Positions 1-12,453 are shown, counted from the stretch's first letter. The stretch: 64,000 nucleotides of DNA from Acanthococcus lagerstroemiae (GCA_031841125.1 CM063108.1:48506122-48570121); one strand, 5' to 3'. Translations and numbers: made by a program. The notes: generated from the sequence alone by a model not told the origin.

Positions 1-1664
1 TTAAAAAAATGAAAGAAATATAAGGCTTACGACTTTTAATAGGCTAGGAAAGAAACGAAATATTTTCATAATTCCGTTTAATAGAAAGCACCAAACTTAT
101 TACCAAAAGGAGCCACGGGCTGTGCTTTCTGGTACTAATGCTAAAGAAATTGTCATGGGAAGAAAATTTCCGCGTTGTTTTCCTCAGTACAATTTCTTTA
201 GCGCAAATTCCAACTGCATCTGTTAAATTGTAGATATCTTTGTGCTTTGATCGCCAATGAATTCTTTAATTCGACAGTTTATCTCCCGAAAAAGGGAATG
301 AAGAATCAGCAACAGGAGGAATCCAATTTCCCTTCTTTTTCTTTCTCGAGAACCTGTGCGCCGGCACCTGCATACACATGAGAATTTCTGTGTCCTTTTC
401 TTAGATTTTTTTTTTTTTTTTCGTTTACTGGTTGTAGATAGTTTTTGGTTTTCATTGTCGCTTTCAGCTTTGGATCTGTTCTTGTAATTTTGCCCTCTTT
501 CCTTGTTTAGTATCGTAAAGGAAATATTGGCGTTGTGATTTTCATCTTTATTATGCGGCATAGCCGTTCCCATATTGCAGACTCGACTTCTATGAAATGT
601 TTTTTCGCTAACTCTATATGACTTCAATGCATATTGAATATGGCTTCGAGGTTGTTTGTGGATTAGAAAATTTGCTTCACTGGAAGAAACCAGGCATAAA
701 ATCGATCCATTGTTGGTTCCAGTTCCTGTGAAAGGTCCAGCTGACTTTGAGTTACTCCTGACTCCGTCATCTTCTCGCGTTTGATGAAAGGTGGGGGCTC
801 TACAGTTACAGTTTAGAGATCTATCTGGAAATTCCGTGGTCCACGTTCATCAGATCTATGTAGAAGGAGTAGTGCTTTCCAATGCGAATTGAAATTTTCA
901 CTCGGTGATCGTGCAACGAAAGATGATTTTCCGACAACTGCTGGGTGTAACTAGTCTAAATATACGGTGTGCTAACGAGGTTGAGCGAGCTTCAATTCAA
1001 TGAATTAGAATAATCGCCCGGCGACCTAACACGACGTTTGAAAATGTCTAATTTAACCTAAAAAATATGCGCGCGTCTTGGATTACCTAAATTAGGCCTG
1101 TATAATTAGAGGGTAATTTGACTGAACGGCGTGAGGCGTCGCAGGAACCGCGCCACGAGGCACAAACGATTGCCACAAATAAGCTGTTCTTTCAGCTGGA
1201 GGCGACCCAGATGGACGGAACCTTGTAAGCAACAGCAGCTCAAATTAATACAGTAATAGGACCGCGCGATGTCCGGATCGACTGAGATTTGAACGTGACT
1301 CGTCGATTAGAGGTATTTTGATCTGATCAGAGTTTTGGATACGTGTGTGTTTTGAAACATTAGAGCACGAAGAAGATTCGGAACGAACATATCGATCGTG
1401 ATTTTCCCCGGGTTGCATATTACCGTCAATGGAATCTTGCGATTTAACAGGTCTGTAAGGATTCCTCTGTAACAACTTTTTGAACAAGCTGAACTTTTGA
1501 TAGCTGAGGTAGGAAAAAAGGTTTTCAAAAGAAGAGTATTCCATCACTTGCTCGTCCTTCAATTACGTAACACACCAGCACTGTGAACTTCTTGAAATTT
1601 GCTGCGTGAGATTAAAAGACTTTGCTGACTTCCAGAGCTCCCATATATGATTCGTGCAGACATA
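1..1664. other. No recognised gene
   Basis: No domain or RNA gene is recognised here. A minus-strand frame at 223-627 (134 codons) is rich in Lys, Arg and Ser and looks like low-complexity chance coding. A second minus frame at 1245-1562 (105 codons) has ordinary composition but matches no family I know. Probably host non-coding DNA. Confidence 0.4.
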
Positions 1665-1752
1665 TGGTGTGGTGGGACGTATGGCGATGCACGTATGCTA
1701 AAGTGGCCCCTAAGACACTTCACCCCCCGCCCCGGAAACTACCCTGTCGAGT
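1665..1752 (-). repeat. Interspersed repeat, copy 1 of 3
   Basis: This stretch shares a diagnostic core with 4182-4288 (same orientation) and 15648-15757 (opposite orientation). Read on the minus strand the core runs from GGTAGTTTCCGGGGC through GGGGCCACTTT to a GTGCATCGCCATACG motif. The copies differ by scattered substitutions and small indels, as expected for an old interspersed repeat. The family is unnamed here. The 14-bp duplication flanking the third copy suggests mobilisation by LINE machinery. Confidence 0.65.
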
Positions 1753-1834
1753 ATGTAAAAGTTCTTATCAGTGAGGCATACCGACCTTGATGTATAAATT
1801 TCTTATACATACATGTAGGTGAACGTTTTTTTTT

Positions 1835-2390
1835 AGCTGATACCTTTTCCCACGTCAAATCATCTTCACTCTGATTTTCCAAAATTGCGCGGATTGCAGC
1901 GAATTCGGCAGGAAGCACTCGTAAGAAATGCAGGATAAACTGACTATTCGCAGTGGTACTTATCTCCTAGTTCCTTCATCGTGCGTGAAAATCTGTCTAA
2001 ATCTCAGTAAACAAGCAGACAAGTCTTCTTCATCTGGTAAATTATACTTCATACTGATCATTTCTGTTCGTAAGTCAACAAGTTTCCTTTCAGATGTACT
2101 TTTAAAGCTGAGCTCAAGGGACTTGAACATTTCGTAAGCTGTGCCATGCGTGCGGATTACTTCGGTGTACTGCTTCTCTACGTTAACTGCAACTATAAGC
2201 ATTACCCTTGCATTCTTTTTCCGCCAAGATTCTTTCTTCTTTTATGATGCCGCAGGGTTCTTCTATATGTGGTTCCGCAGATCTTCACTACATAGTAACA
2301 AATTTAACTGGAAGCTCCAAGTGTCAAAATTGGAACCATTAAATTTCTCGAGAAGTGCAACGTGCTCTTTCCATCACCAACACTCATGAT
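1835..2390 (-). pseudogene. Copia-type retrotransposon gag remnant
   Basis: Reading the minus strand gives the conserved start of copia-type gag: a LLEKFNGSNFDTW segment near 2340, then a block containing HGTAYEMFKSLELSF and SERKLVDLRTE, the usual UBN2/gag-polypeptide arrangement. Two in-frame stops lie between these parts (about 2215-2275). After residue 80 of the open part the reading continues in another frame as LPAEFAAIRAILENQSEDDL, the next conserved gag block, so a frameshift lies near 1960. Gag packages the element RNA in virus-like particles. The zinc knuckle, protease, integrase and RT are missing. A primer-binding site and an LTR edge lie just upstream at 2470-2491, in the correct orientation. 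Confidence 0.8.
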
Positions 2391-2469
2391 GACAGAGAAT
2401 ATCTTTCAAATTACTAACGAAACATGAAAAAACACATACTTTGAAAACGGCGTTACTTTGAGTCCCCGT

Positions 2470-2491
2470 CTGGGCCCATAACCAATGTTGG
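2470..2491 (-). other. Copia primer-binding site and LTR edge
   Basis: On the minus strand the sequence reads TTCCAACA, then TTGGTTATGGGCCCAG. The first part is the CA-ending edge of a 5' LTR; the second matches the known copia primer site, which pairs with an internal fragment of initiator methionine tRNA. It lies about 80 bp upstream of the gag remnant at 1835-2390 in the same orientation. The LTR itself should extend towards higher coordinates, but I could not fix its outer end. Confidence 0.65.
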
Positions 2492-4181
2492 AAGTAATTC
2501 AATATACCAAATAAAATGGCAGGAAAATGCGTACTTATTGCATTTATTCAAAAAACCTTAACCACGCCTTACATCCATATTAAAGAAAAAAGACGTACAT
2601 CACTGAGTTAAAAGAAAAATACAAAACAGTGTTGCTACATCAATTTACGCGAACAGTAATGGACAGCAGAGGCACCCCTTCTCACTCATATGTAAATTTT
2701 TTTGGAATTTTAGGGCAACCTAATAGCAATTTGTTTCTTTTTTCGGTTTCGGTAGATACTCTTTCATTTTGAATCCTTGATTATCCCTGTTTAATAAATT
2801 ATTTAAAATAGCGCTCATAGCGAGGAGTGAACTCCTGAGTACAACTGGAGCGAAGTTGTTCCACATTTCTCCAGAAAACAGAGTCATAGCTAATAGCTAT
2901 AGGGGGGGAGGGGAATGAAACAACTTCGTTAGGTGGCGAAAAATTGACTTATTTTTGCGTAAAAATATACTGAAAATTTCAAGCATTTTCGCTCGCTTCG
3001 CTATTAATTTCTAATTTTTTTCAAACTTCCACGTTTTTAGTGATCTAACTACAGTCCTGTCATGAAAAGCCCGATATTAATTTTGAACTGATGATGAAAA
3101 TTGTACGATCACTTTTGAATAATATCGAACGTTGTTTTGCTTCCTATAACCTCTATAACCTTCAAACTGTCAAACTTAAACAATAACAATATCATGATAT
3201 GCAATCTAAAATAGAAAAGAAAGAACATGAAGAGTGTGAAAATGGTCTTATCTACCGATTAAAGTGTATTGATTCTATGTCAAGTTGTTTTTTTTTTCTT
3301 CCTTCAAATATTCGTAAATATCCTCCCATTTTCTCCTAACCTATCCAGAGTTTCCGTTATAACGTGTATATGTATAATCTATATATACTGTCCGCAGGTT
3401 TATTTTTCTTTGATCACTTCCGATAACCTGATATTTACTCGAGCTCTTTATTTACATTGTTGTTTACGACGCGTTCAATTAACAAGTGCTTTACTGTTTG
3501 CCGACCTTTCGGCGTTATCTGGGACAGCGATGCGTTACTTCAAACCGGATAACTGTCTTTCAGCGTTTCCACTTGACTGTATGGCAACTCTATGCGTATA
3601 ATGTGTTTGTATTGGTCTAATCAAGTATAAAGAGTCTCCATCTAGTGAATAAAAGGTGAACAAGGGAGGTACCAAACTGAGTGAGGGACTTGATTTTGCC
3701 AACTGACGAATATTTTTTTGAATTAGCGAGCAAAAAAAAACTAAAAAAAAATACATAAAGGGGAAAAGGCAATCCCTTTGAAATTTTTTCATCTAGCGGT
3801 CTGATTTTGCTTACTTGAAATCACCATCATCATCTGATGGGGGGGGGGGGGTCCGAAGGAGGTGAAATTTGGTACATGTCTTCAGTACAACATTTTGAAC
3901 AACATACTGAAAGTACGGACCCCTCCGCCATCGGTATTCCACCATCTTCGCTAATTTCCATATTATAGAAAAACACTACAATAAACATGGAGACCAAACT
4001 AAAAAATATATCAATAACATTCTTGCGCATTTCTCGGTAGAACAAGTAGTTTTCGAGTAAATGGAGATTATACGAGATGTGTTTTGTTACGCATAACGTA
4101 GGGGCTGTGCAATGGGTAATACTTGGGATGGAACTCGGCGTTGTGCTACCGAGTATCGATCCTTTTTCTCTGCGATTAACC
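2492..4181. other. Probable copia LTR remainder, then unassigned DNA
   Basis: The first few hundred bases should hold the remaining copia LTR, but its distal boundary is not visible. After that come homopolymer runs (poly-G at 3839-3850, T runs near 3285) and short frames without recognisable domains. A minus frame at 3830-4474 (214 codons) runs straight through an interspersed repeat and is probably spurious. Confidence 0.35.
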
Positions 4182-4288
4182 TGGTGGCGCGTATGGCGAT
4201 GCACGCATGCCAAAGTGGCTCCCGAGACTCCGCACCCCTGGCCCCGGAAACTACCTTTTCGAATATCGCATCGGTGACCAGAGGGACG
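4182..4288 (-). repeat. Interspersed repeat, copy 2 of 3
   Basis: The minus strand starts CCCTCTGGTCACCGATGCG and continues through the core shared with 1665-1752 and 15648-15757. Similarity to copy 3 covers its whole 110 bp, so this copy defines the same 5' edge. Sequence beyond the shared part (4100-4181 and 4289-4360) may belong to a longer version of the repeat, but no second copy in the window tests that. Confidence 0.65.
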
Positions 4289-7200
4289 CATTGAGGCTGG
4301 TTCCAGCCCCTTCGCCTCTCCGCTTCGTATTCGTGGTATTCTGCCACGGCCACTATGGGACGCCCTATTAATGATACTCTTTCTAGATGCAAAGGTGAAA
4401 TAATTTTTTACTTGGATATCAAAATTTAAATTTTGAACTGGGTAACCACTTTGTATAAAACTGGAAAATGTCAAAGAACTTTGTCAGTATAGAAAAGTCA
4501 AAGAATTGCTATAATTTTAATCAAAATCGAGGAACTTTTTGAGAAGAACGAGAGTTAAAAAATAAATGTCAGCATACAGCATGATGCCTCATTTCTCTTA
4601 CAAAAGCCATTCTAAACAAAGTTTGAGGAGATCCTGAAAAACCTGATAATTTTCATAGATTTGACCTGTTATTTGAAGACGTGCATGAAGTCCCCAGCAC
4701 ACTGGCGCGGTCTACTACGCGGTCTCGGCAGTATGCTAGGGTCTTAATAGTGCAAGGTAGTCTTTGACTATATAATGTCATTTATATATTCAAAGATGGT
4801 AGTAAAACAAGTTTTCACAATGAATATTCCACCCTTTTTCCATAAAAAATAGTCTTTTTTCTCAATTTTCATTGTAGGATTCCGGGAGTGGAGTCAACTC
4901 GTTCCGACGAAAGTAAATTGCCTCCCTTTTCAGTAGAGAGCAGAGCTATAGGTGCAAGTAGGAAGCTTAGCTTCCAAAATTCACTGAAAGCCCTTTTCTC
5001 CTCCAGCTTGAAAAATTATGCTAGCTAAAGAATTTTCAGCATTGTTTTACACCTGGTTCGAGCCGAGAGGTCGAGTTTTCAACATACGATTCGAAAAGAT
5101 TTTCTGAAACAAACCCTGCCGGGTGACTCCAACGGCGCGAAATGAATTTCACTCGAAATTCCGCTTGACGGGACTCCCGTCTCATTTTTTATTTATTTAG
5201 TGAGATATCTACCAGCATTGCTGCATTCGTACGTGTATTATGCTATGGTATAGTGATGAATCTGATTTTTAATATCGTCTAACGTTGGTAATTTGTACAA
5301 ATAATTCCCAACAGTGTCTTTCCACCAGGGGCTCGAGTCCGGAATTCTTGCCGACTACCAGTTCGCCTCTCTCATTTATCATTCTCCAATATAGTGACAA
5401 CCTCAGAATGAACGGCACACAAATATGAAAGAAATCCGCGTTCTCGACGAATTAAGATTGTATCGTATACAAAAGGGTAGACGTATCGTATGGTAGGTCG
5501 AAAGGGGGGAAAAAAAAGAAGAAGAAAGTAATCCATCGCTATCGTAGCCAAAGTGGAAGAAAGAAAAAAGAAACTGAAGTCGCTTAATTATTATTTAAAA
5601 AACCCGCGCAGTCGTAATTTCACGCCGGCACGGCCGTGTTGTAATTGGACAGCTAATTAAATTCTTCCCTGGGTCAGAGAAAAAAAAAAGTGGTGTAGTA
5701 AATTTGCACTTGTTAAATTCGTTGTCAATAAACATTGTCGACTTCGTTAAAATGGCGCAGGTGACTTTTTTTCTCGCAATGATTCGAAGCCAGGAATTGA
5801 AAATTTCGACTCCATCTTATATCCGCGGGTGTATATTTTAACGAAAAGAAAAAATTTGGCCGCTTAGAATATTTTACGAGTATATCACGCTGCGCGCTCG
5901 GGATATAAAACATTTTTACAACGCTGACTTTTTTTTTCTTCTCTTTTTTGTCTTGTCACGTCTGGCTCCCAATGTTTCAGAGCCACCTTTGAGGTCGCCA
6001 CGAGCGTAAATTAGTATATTCGAGGTTGGTAATCGCATCCGAGCTGGACCACGGATGCCTGTAGCGTCTTCATTTACACCAACTGCTGACTGTGACAGAA
6101 GGCACGAATACGATACCTTGTTATAATTTAATTATTCGCGTTTAAATCGCCTTATTTGTGCATTCGGTTTTATTATTATTACGTTTTTCTCATTTTTCTC
6201 GTATTATATCTACTCTATATAATAACGTTTCCTCGCGACATTCTCACCAGTTGGGTTATCAATTACATCCAGCGAGCGTCGTAATTATTTTCGAGAAATT
6301 GCGAAAAACCGAAATCGGCGTTTTTTATAGACTCGTTTGAGGTTTCACAGAGACGACGTCGAGTCAGAGAATTTAGCCGCAGTGGCATAAACTGATGTAA
6401 CCGAATACAGGGAGAGGACATTATGTCGACCTACGTTCAGAGATCGAATTCGCGGCCGTAAAATGTGTATAGTTTCAGTAATTAACTCGTGTGTACGGAA
6501 ATCCGACAGGTTTCTGACAATGTAGATCAGCCGACAATCTTCACTGACAGGAGCGAGGCGTCTGAACTCTGGATCGCTAAGAGCATGTAATACGAGGAGA
6601 CGTACACAGGTACTGATACGTCCGAAATGAAGATGTTAGATTATAAGATTCTCATCTTTAGTGCTTCAATTTTCATCTCAAATGTTTGTACTTCGTTCGG
6701 GTGTGGTTGAGAAACACCGACACCTTTGAGTGGGAATAAAAGTACTTTTTTACTTGAATGTGGTAGAAGTGTTTGGAAAAACATTTTCAGGGTTACCCCA
6801 CCACTAGTGCTTTACATGTATCTTACTGGGAAGGAACTTGAGAGTAAGTTACACTTGATATGGTGATGGTAATACCGTATGGTACGTATGGTGCGTCCAG
6901 TCTTCCTATTCGTTTTTATAGTCTTTATTGTTTCATCCAATCCAGTGTCTAGTTGGTCATTGCAGTAGGCTGTGTTGGATGGGTTGTGTCCTGTCTTCCT
7001 ATCGGTTGTTGTCGGCATTGTTCGTTCAACTGGGTTAAAAATGGTTCGCTGTAAAAGTTGATTATTCTGTTGATTCATTTGCCCTTTGTCGTGTTTTTAT
7101 CTTGATTATTTCGTTCAGTACTTACAGTTTCATTTTTGTGTGTGTGTTTTGTATTGTTAGTGTTTTTAATTTTGTCAGTCCGGTTCTTGTCATATTGGTT

Positions 7201-7996
7201 ATTGGTTAAGTGTTTGGTCAAAAGCAATTTATCATCTCCGAGTTGTGTGATCTCATGTTCAACAGTTTTATATTACAGTATCAATGTCGAGGCAGCATAA
7301 CTTTTCCTTTTAAAATCATCCTGTAAAAACAGCTGTTTACTAGGTGATTTGAAAAGCAACTTCCGCTTTCATTTTTGGAAAGATGTTGTTCATCGGAAAT
7401 TATAGCTGACGATGGCTATATGCTGTAATTATTAATGTGAAATTAGATATGTTGCTTTAATTTTGTCCGCGAACTTTTTCGATTTCCACACCTTCACTAA
7501 TGTCAGGTTTTTCAGTTCCAAATTAAATTCATCAGCCAGTTTGAGCTTGATCTGATGAGGCCAGCAGCTGGCTTAAGTGAGTTCGATAGAGAAACATTGG
7601 TCTCTATATATCACAGTACCCGTACTAATCAAACGAATTATTTGGTGCAAAATTTCCCTCACATTTGGTTTCCAGACTTGGGACCGGCTACCCATTTATT
7701 TTAGGCAGATATATATTTAAGAATGAGCAGATTTGCGAAAGTCTATCATATGTGAATGTATGCAGAACACTTTATACAAATATTCCATTACTAATTTACA
7801 TTACTTGGACAGAGGAAAAAGGCTTTAATGAAAAGGAAGACAAAAAAAGAAAGACTCCGCATGAGCATATGAAATTTGTAGGTGTAGGTATTTCATACAA
7901 ACTTACCCGTCGCGCATTGCTGCGATATCAAAAGAAAGGAAATTAAAGGAAACTGGAAAATTCAATATACATTCTGTCTTTATGAAAGTGTCGTTT
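4289..7996. other. Unassigned, probably host non-coding DNA
   Basis: No domain, RNA gene or repeat boundary is recognised. Several parts (for example 5580-5670 and 6000-6640) have mixed AT-rich TAATTA-like motifs and retained CpGs, as is common in unique insect intergenic or intronic DNA. Frames such as 6812-7078 (minus) and 7665-7946 (plus) are short and unrecognised. Confidence 0.35.
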
Positions 7997-8008
7997 TGAT
8001 TATATTTA

Positions 8009-8862
8009 GGGACCGCGGAAGTGATTTGTGACAGGGGGCAACCTCTTATAATCACCTTCAGTGATCGTAACGGGGATATCCACTCCCGCGAAAAATTCAA
8101 AAATCAAAAACTTATAACATAAGCTGGTAATAAAAAAAAAATATAAATAAATAAAAACCAAGCAGGCGATCCCACATAAGCCAGAGTGCCTGCTTTGATA
8201 TTGCATTGCAAAATACACTGTAGTAAGATTAAGTTACTTCATCCAAAAGACTTTACGCCTTTGAGGCGTTTTTGAAACGAATTCTACAAGGATTTCATTT
8301 AAATCTATTGCAAATGTCTTTTCCATATGCACGTGCAGTATTGCCAGATGGGTTAGTCTTCTTTGATTCATTGGCAGTGGGAGATACGTTCCGATGCGAC
8401 GGAGGGCACTCAGAGACCGTTCACGTGACGTAGATGTAGCTGGTACGGTGAGGAGCAAAATCACTAACCTTTCCATCTGATCAATCATTACCTTTGATGT
8501 TTTGGGCAGATTTGGTAGTTCTTTTGCATACTCCCGAATAGTTTTCACTTGAGGTACAGCTTTCCTAAACATGTTTATTTATTTGCAATACTAGTGAGTC
8601 AATGTCAAAATCGGTTGCGTGCACACCTAATTTGGTTTGAATGTCACTGGCCGATAAATCTTCCTCATATGGGTAAGAAGAAATTCAAGCTGAGCGAGGG
8701 GTTGTAATTATTATTACTTTAGGAATGATGTCCGCGCGGACTACAAGTTGCATTATTTTGCTCAGTCTTCCAATCATAATCTATCAACACTGAGGTTTTC
8801 ACCAGGTGATAAACCCCCCCTGGGGGCACTTGGCCCTCCTTGCACCCCACTTCCGCGGTCCC
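8009..8862 (-). mobile_element. hAT-derived element with perfect 15-bp TIRs
   Basis: The ends are exact inverted repeats: GGGACCGCGGAAGTG at 8009-8023 and its complement at 8848-8862. Immediately outside, TGATTATATTTA stands on both sides (7997-8008 and 8863-8874). The element is 854 bp and carries a minus-strand hAT carboxy-terminal transposase fragment, so it looks like an internally deleted derivative. hAT elements normally make 8-bp duplications. A 12-bp match therefore either includes chance extension or means the true ends lie a few bases outside the bounds used here. Confidence 0.8.
8234..8705 (-). pseudogene. hAT transposase C-terminal (dimerisation) fragment
   Basis: The minus-strand frame 8572-8234 encodes a hAT carboxy-terminal dimerisation domain. 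The signature reads LLLTVPATSTSRERSLSALR, then IGTYL and RLTHLAILHVH, matching the family pattern of a hydrophobic strand, S-x-x-R/E-R-S-F/L-S-x-L-R-R and a final alpha helix. Similar coding continues upstream to about 8705 (YEEDLSASDIQTKLGV). Sequence type recalls the TTF-type/MYM-type zinc-finger hAT proteins. The amino-terminal zinc finger and the DDE catalytic core are missing, so it cannot be an active transposase. It lies inside the TIR-bounded element 8009-8862. Confidence 0.85.
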
Positions 8863-8874
8863 TGATTATATTTA

Positions 8875-9559
8875 TTTATTCGAGTGCTTGTGGATATACG
8901 ATACCCCCTAACCCATTTTCCTATGTCTACACCCATCACTCGTAGGAAATTTTATTCAAAGAAAGAATAATAAAATTGAAAAAGAAAAAATTAATATTCC
9001 CAGGATCAATTAGGTATTATAGAAACACAACGAGTTTCCCAGTCAGCATTATAATACTTGATAAATTTACGCTTGCTTTTCTTTTCACCATTGTTCATAT
9101 TCGATTTTTTTTTCAACTTTGAATTAACTTCAGCGCTGCTTGTCCAGAGAGAGCACGATAAATCGTATACATAACTAAATGTGAATGTATCAGCGACAGC
9201 ATTATTATCAGAATATTAATATCCACAGCTACATGTCGATTTGAATGCCAATTCAGAGAACTCAGAACTGACATTACCTGTGTTGGTACCTTCGGTCTTA
9301 GTACTTCACTTCATTGCGTATTAACAGCGTCAGTCTCTGGTTCTGTATTACATTAGCAGTATCAATCGGATCAGGATCCTCTGCATTATTACTCGATTCC
9401 AAAGAGGAACTTACTTGCCTATAATATTAAATAAATTGATATTGTACTGAAGTTATGCCTACTGTATGACGTGGAGAACCATTTTTTGCTTACCGCTTGT
9501 CGATGTTCTCCATGCCATTCACAATTACCATGTACATAGTGTTCTGCCTTATTACTACG
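8875..9559. other. Unassigned spacer
   Basis: AT-rich sequence without recognised features. A minus-strand stretch near 9240-9420 reads as an acidic peptide (SSSLESSNNAEDPDPID) with a CTTACTT-like splice complement nearby. It is too short to assign. Confidence 0.3.
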
Positions 9560-9835
9560 ATTAGACTAAGTATACTTCAACTATTATATTTTTCTTTCTT
9601 TTTCATAACTTCGTTGACATATTCCATGGTTGTTAGTGTGCTGTTACGATTTTCAAACCAATTTTTACTTATTCTTTCTATCTTGTACTTTTTTCTGGTT
9701 TCCTTGAACACGGGGCAGTCCAAGAAGGTGTGGTCTGGGGTGTCTATTGTATTTTTTTTTTTTTGCAGTTTATACAGGTGTCTTGTTCTGTTATTTTGTA
9801 CTTTTTTAAATATTGCGTCGCGTTGTGAACAGTAC
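9560..9835 (-). pseudogene. Non-LTR retrotransposon C-terminal zinc-knuckle fragment
   Basis: The minus frame ending near 9577 contains DTPDHTFLDCPVFKETR. This is the H-x4-C half of the cysteine-histidine motif after the reverse transcriptase in R1/LOA/I-like LINEs. The preceding C-x2-C (CINC) is found in the neighbouring frame just upstream of a run of twelve A/T bases, so a homopolymer frameshift separates the two halves. No RT motif remains upstream. This is a short dead-on-arrival or decayed copy. Confidence 0.6.
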
Positions 9836-10198
9836 CGCCTCCATCTTCTGTATCGCCAAGCACAGCCCTGCTGAATCCGAGGCGGCCTTATTGTTAACAA
9901 TAAATGCGGTACCTTCATGCAGTTATAATGCTCATAGTTTGTAACTTACTCTTCGGTTAGGTTCGTGATGTAGCGGTTCGAAACAATGGGATTTCTTAGA
10001 AAAAACTCTTATTTGTTCGGTTAGAGTACTCGAGCGATTCAGTTAGTTCTCTGTATCTGAGACTGCAAGGTTTACCAAGCTCCAATAGAAGAGCCACTCA
10101 CTCCTTTGGAAAATCAAGTGTTACACATGTTTTAATGGGCGACTACGAACATTGTGAATAAAAATGGTGGATGATCATGTCATGCTGTAGATAGGAGA

Positions 10199-10325
10199 GT
10201 ACAATCGTCCACCATTCTGAACCCAACCGCGCCCGTTCATGCCGAATTGACTACGCGGTACGCTCCGCGTAGTCGGATTCGGCATCCACGGGCACAGTTG
10301 AAGTCAAAATGGCGGACGATCGTAC
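10199..10325. repeat. Large interrupted palindrome
   Basis: The left arm (from GTACAATCGTCCACCATT at 10199) is mirrored by the right arm ending AATGGCGGACGATCGTAC. The centre is a perfect 10-bp stem GACTACGCGG/CCGCGTAGTC (10249-10258 and 10265-10274) around a 6-base loop. With a few mismatches the arms are about 60 bp each. It could be a short fold-back MITE or a structured element. A second partial inverted copy of the outer motif (AAAATGGTGGATGATCA) lies at about 10163. Confidence 0.7.
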
Positions 10326-12453
10326 TTACACAAGGTATACAGAGCTGTACCCTATATAGTAGCTTCGTACCGTGTGGTATTATCGTGCTACAACCTATTA
10401 CTATTTACTATTAGACATACCTCTGTACCGACCTGATTTTGTTCATTCGTATTGTGTTCATTGGGTTCGAATCTTCGAATTTCTTGAAGTTATAGCGTCC
10501 TTGGATGAGGCTGAGAATTTCGAGCGAAAACATTTCAGCAATATAGGTATGGATAGGGGGCCTTTACACTCTCGATGCCTAGGGACCTCAGAAATTTTAG
10601 TCCAACCCGGCTTAGTCTGGTAATTTTTGCATTTATAAATAGAACTTTACTGGTTGGATGTAATTGTGCACGCTCCAATATTTTTGAAAACAATAGAAAT
10701 AAAGCGTAGAGGAGTTCACATGTATAACGAATGCTCAGTGGATTGGCGCACCATCCGACTATCAGATTTCATTTGAAATGACCGCACGAGGATTATCTAG
10801 CTACAGAGCGTTCTCACACTGGACATCGTGTCTTCGAAAGCTGTCCCTCGTAACGTTTTGTAGCCCTGTTATCTCAGGACGTCCAGAGCGAGAAAAACCG
10901 ACTGGTTGTTTGAACGTTTTCATGCGCGGACACACGTCTGCGTCTCCCAAATCAAATATATACAACGTGTATTTCTAATAAAACAATAAGTTAATTTGCA
11001 GATACGAGGGAAAAAATAAATAACTGGATGCTTCGGCGAAGCCGAACGTCACTACGTGACAAACGAACGAATTCAAATTAGCTCGAACGTGACGTTTCTC
11101 ATCGTTAAGGGGCACGCTGCGCCGTTGAGAAATTTCTGCGACTTAACGACGCGGGAAAATTTCGCGAATTCCCGCGCGATAATGCCGTTCGAACGTCCAT
11201 ATGTGACCAGCTGCGTGTAGCATACTTATTTCTTTTTATTATTATTATTATTTTTTTCTAAAAATAAACGAGCTGGTCGTATGTAAGCAAATATCATAAC
11301 TATAAGGCTGTGGTATAGGTAGAAACCGGAGGTATAGCTCTGCGGTCACACAAGGATGATGGCGATGCGACGGTGTGTCCGTGGCGCAGAAATCTAGATT
11401 TCGACGGAGCGCGTTACACCGAGCCTCCTCGGTCTCTCGGTATAAGGTTTTGCCTCAATAATAATCTAAAACATGATAACTGATTTATTGGTACAGTGAA
11501 ACCGCTGTTCGCGATGCCTATCCATTTTTCTAGACACATTTTCCTCAACTTAACGCAAATAAATCCGTTCGGCTGATATGTCATCGGCCGGCTACTTTAA
11601 AACTTGCAGCAAAAAGCACACAGTAAGCGTTTATATCGGAGGGGCAGCCGGGGACGGGGAGGAAATACCTCGTGAAATCGCTTTTTCATCTTCGTCTCGC
11701 GTTGCTTCTGTCTTCTTTTTTTTTTCCTCTCTCTCTTTTTGTTCCCTATCTTAAGTGCCTTATGTGTATGTACCTACTTACCCGCTCAGCTGCAGAGCGA
11801 ACCCGTTGTCAGGCCGGCCTTACGACAACGACGACGCCGTAATTTTTAAGTCACTTGTCTGCGAGGTCGTGCGCATTCTTATCATAATTCGCTTCGAGTT
11901 TCAATATTATTTATAATCGAAGGAAGTTGTAAAACATTTAACCCGTTGTGATCGCTGTTGTCCCTTCGGTTTTTAGAGAGAGAGATATATGCATAGGAGA
12001 AGAATACAAGAGAAACGTTTGTCGCTAAAACGTGGGACTTTATATATATTCGCGCAGTGAAGATGTAGCCATCAGATTGGAGGCTCGCATTTGACCCAAA
12101 TTGGACGATGGGAGTTTGCAAGAAGGGGATATTATATTAGTCGCCGGGAATCTCGTAGTTCATCATTGCCATTCGTGGAAATTCAGCTATTCTCCGTCGT
12201 ATCATCGATTGTGATATAAATTGTTGGAACTTGGGGTAGTACATTGTCAGATCTCCGTTGAACTGATTAAGACGCCGTAACGATGTCTCAGGGCTTGTGA
12301 GCACATTATGACTGGTAACGTTGTAAGACTTTGCTCAGACATGAAGTGTCAATTGCCTAGTATGTCAAAATGACACGAAATTAGGTGATCCGAATTTACC
12401 GTAGGTATCTTCTCGATGTATTTTACATCTTCCCGTCATATATACTGAATTTT
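10326..12453. other. Unassigned, probably host DNA
   Basis: No gene recognised. The part around 11020-11210 is CpG-rich with short palindromes (for example GCTTCGGCGAAGC near 11030). A minus-strand stretch at 12140-12290 reads without stops for about 50 codons but matches no family I can name. Confidence 0.35.

Noticed and set aside
4100..4140. Weak likeness to the 3' part of 5S rRNA (TAATACTTGGGATGG)
   Set aside because: Only a dozen bases match and the internal promoter is absent; not a 5S gene or a convincing 5S-derived SINE.
3830..4474. 214-codon minus-strand frame, the longest without a known domain in the first 10 kb
   Set aside because: It runs through the interspersed repeat at 4182-4288, has a Pro run from the poly-G tract and shows no domain; judged a chance frame.
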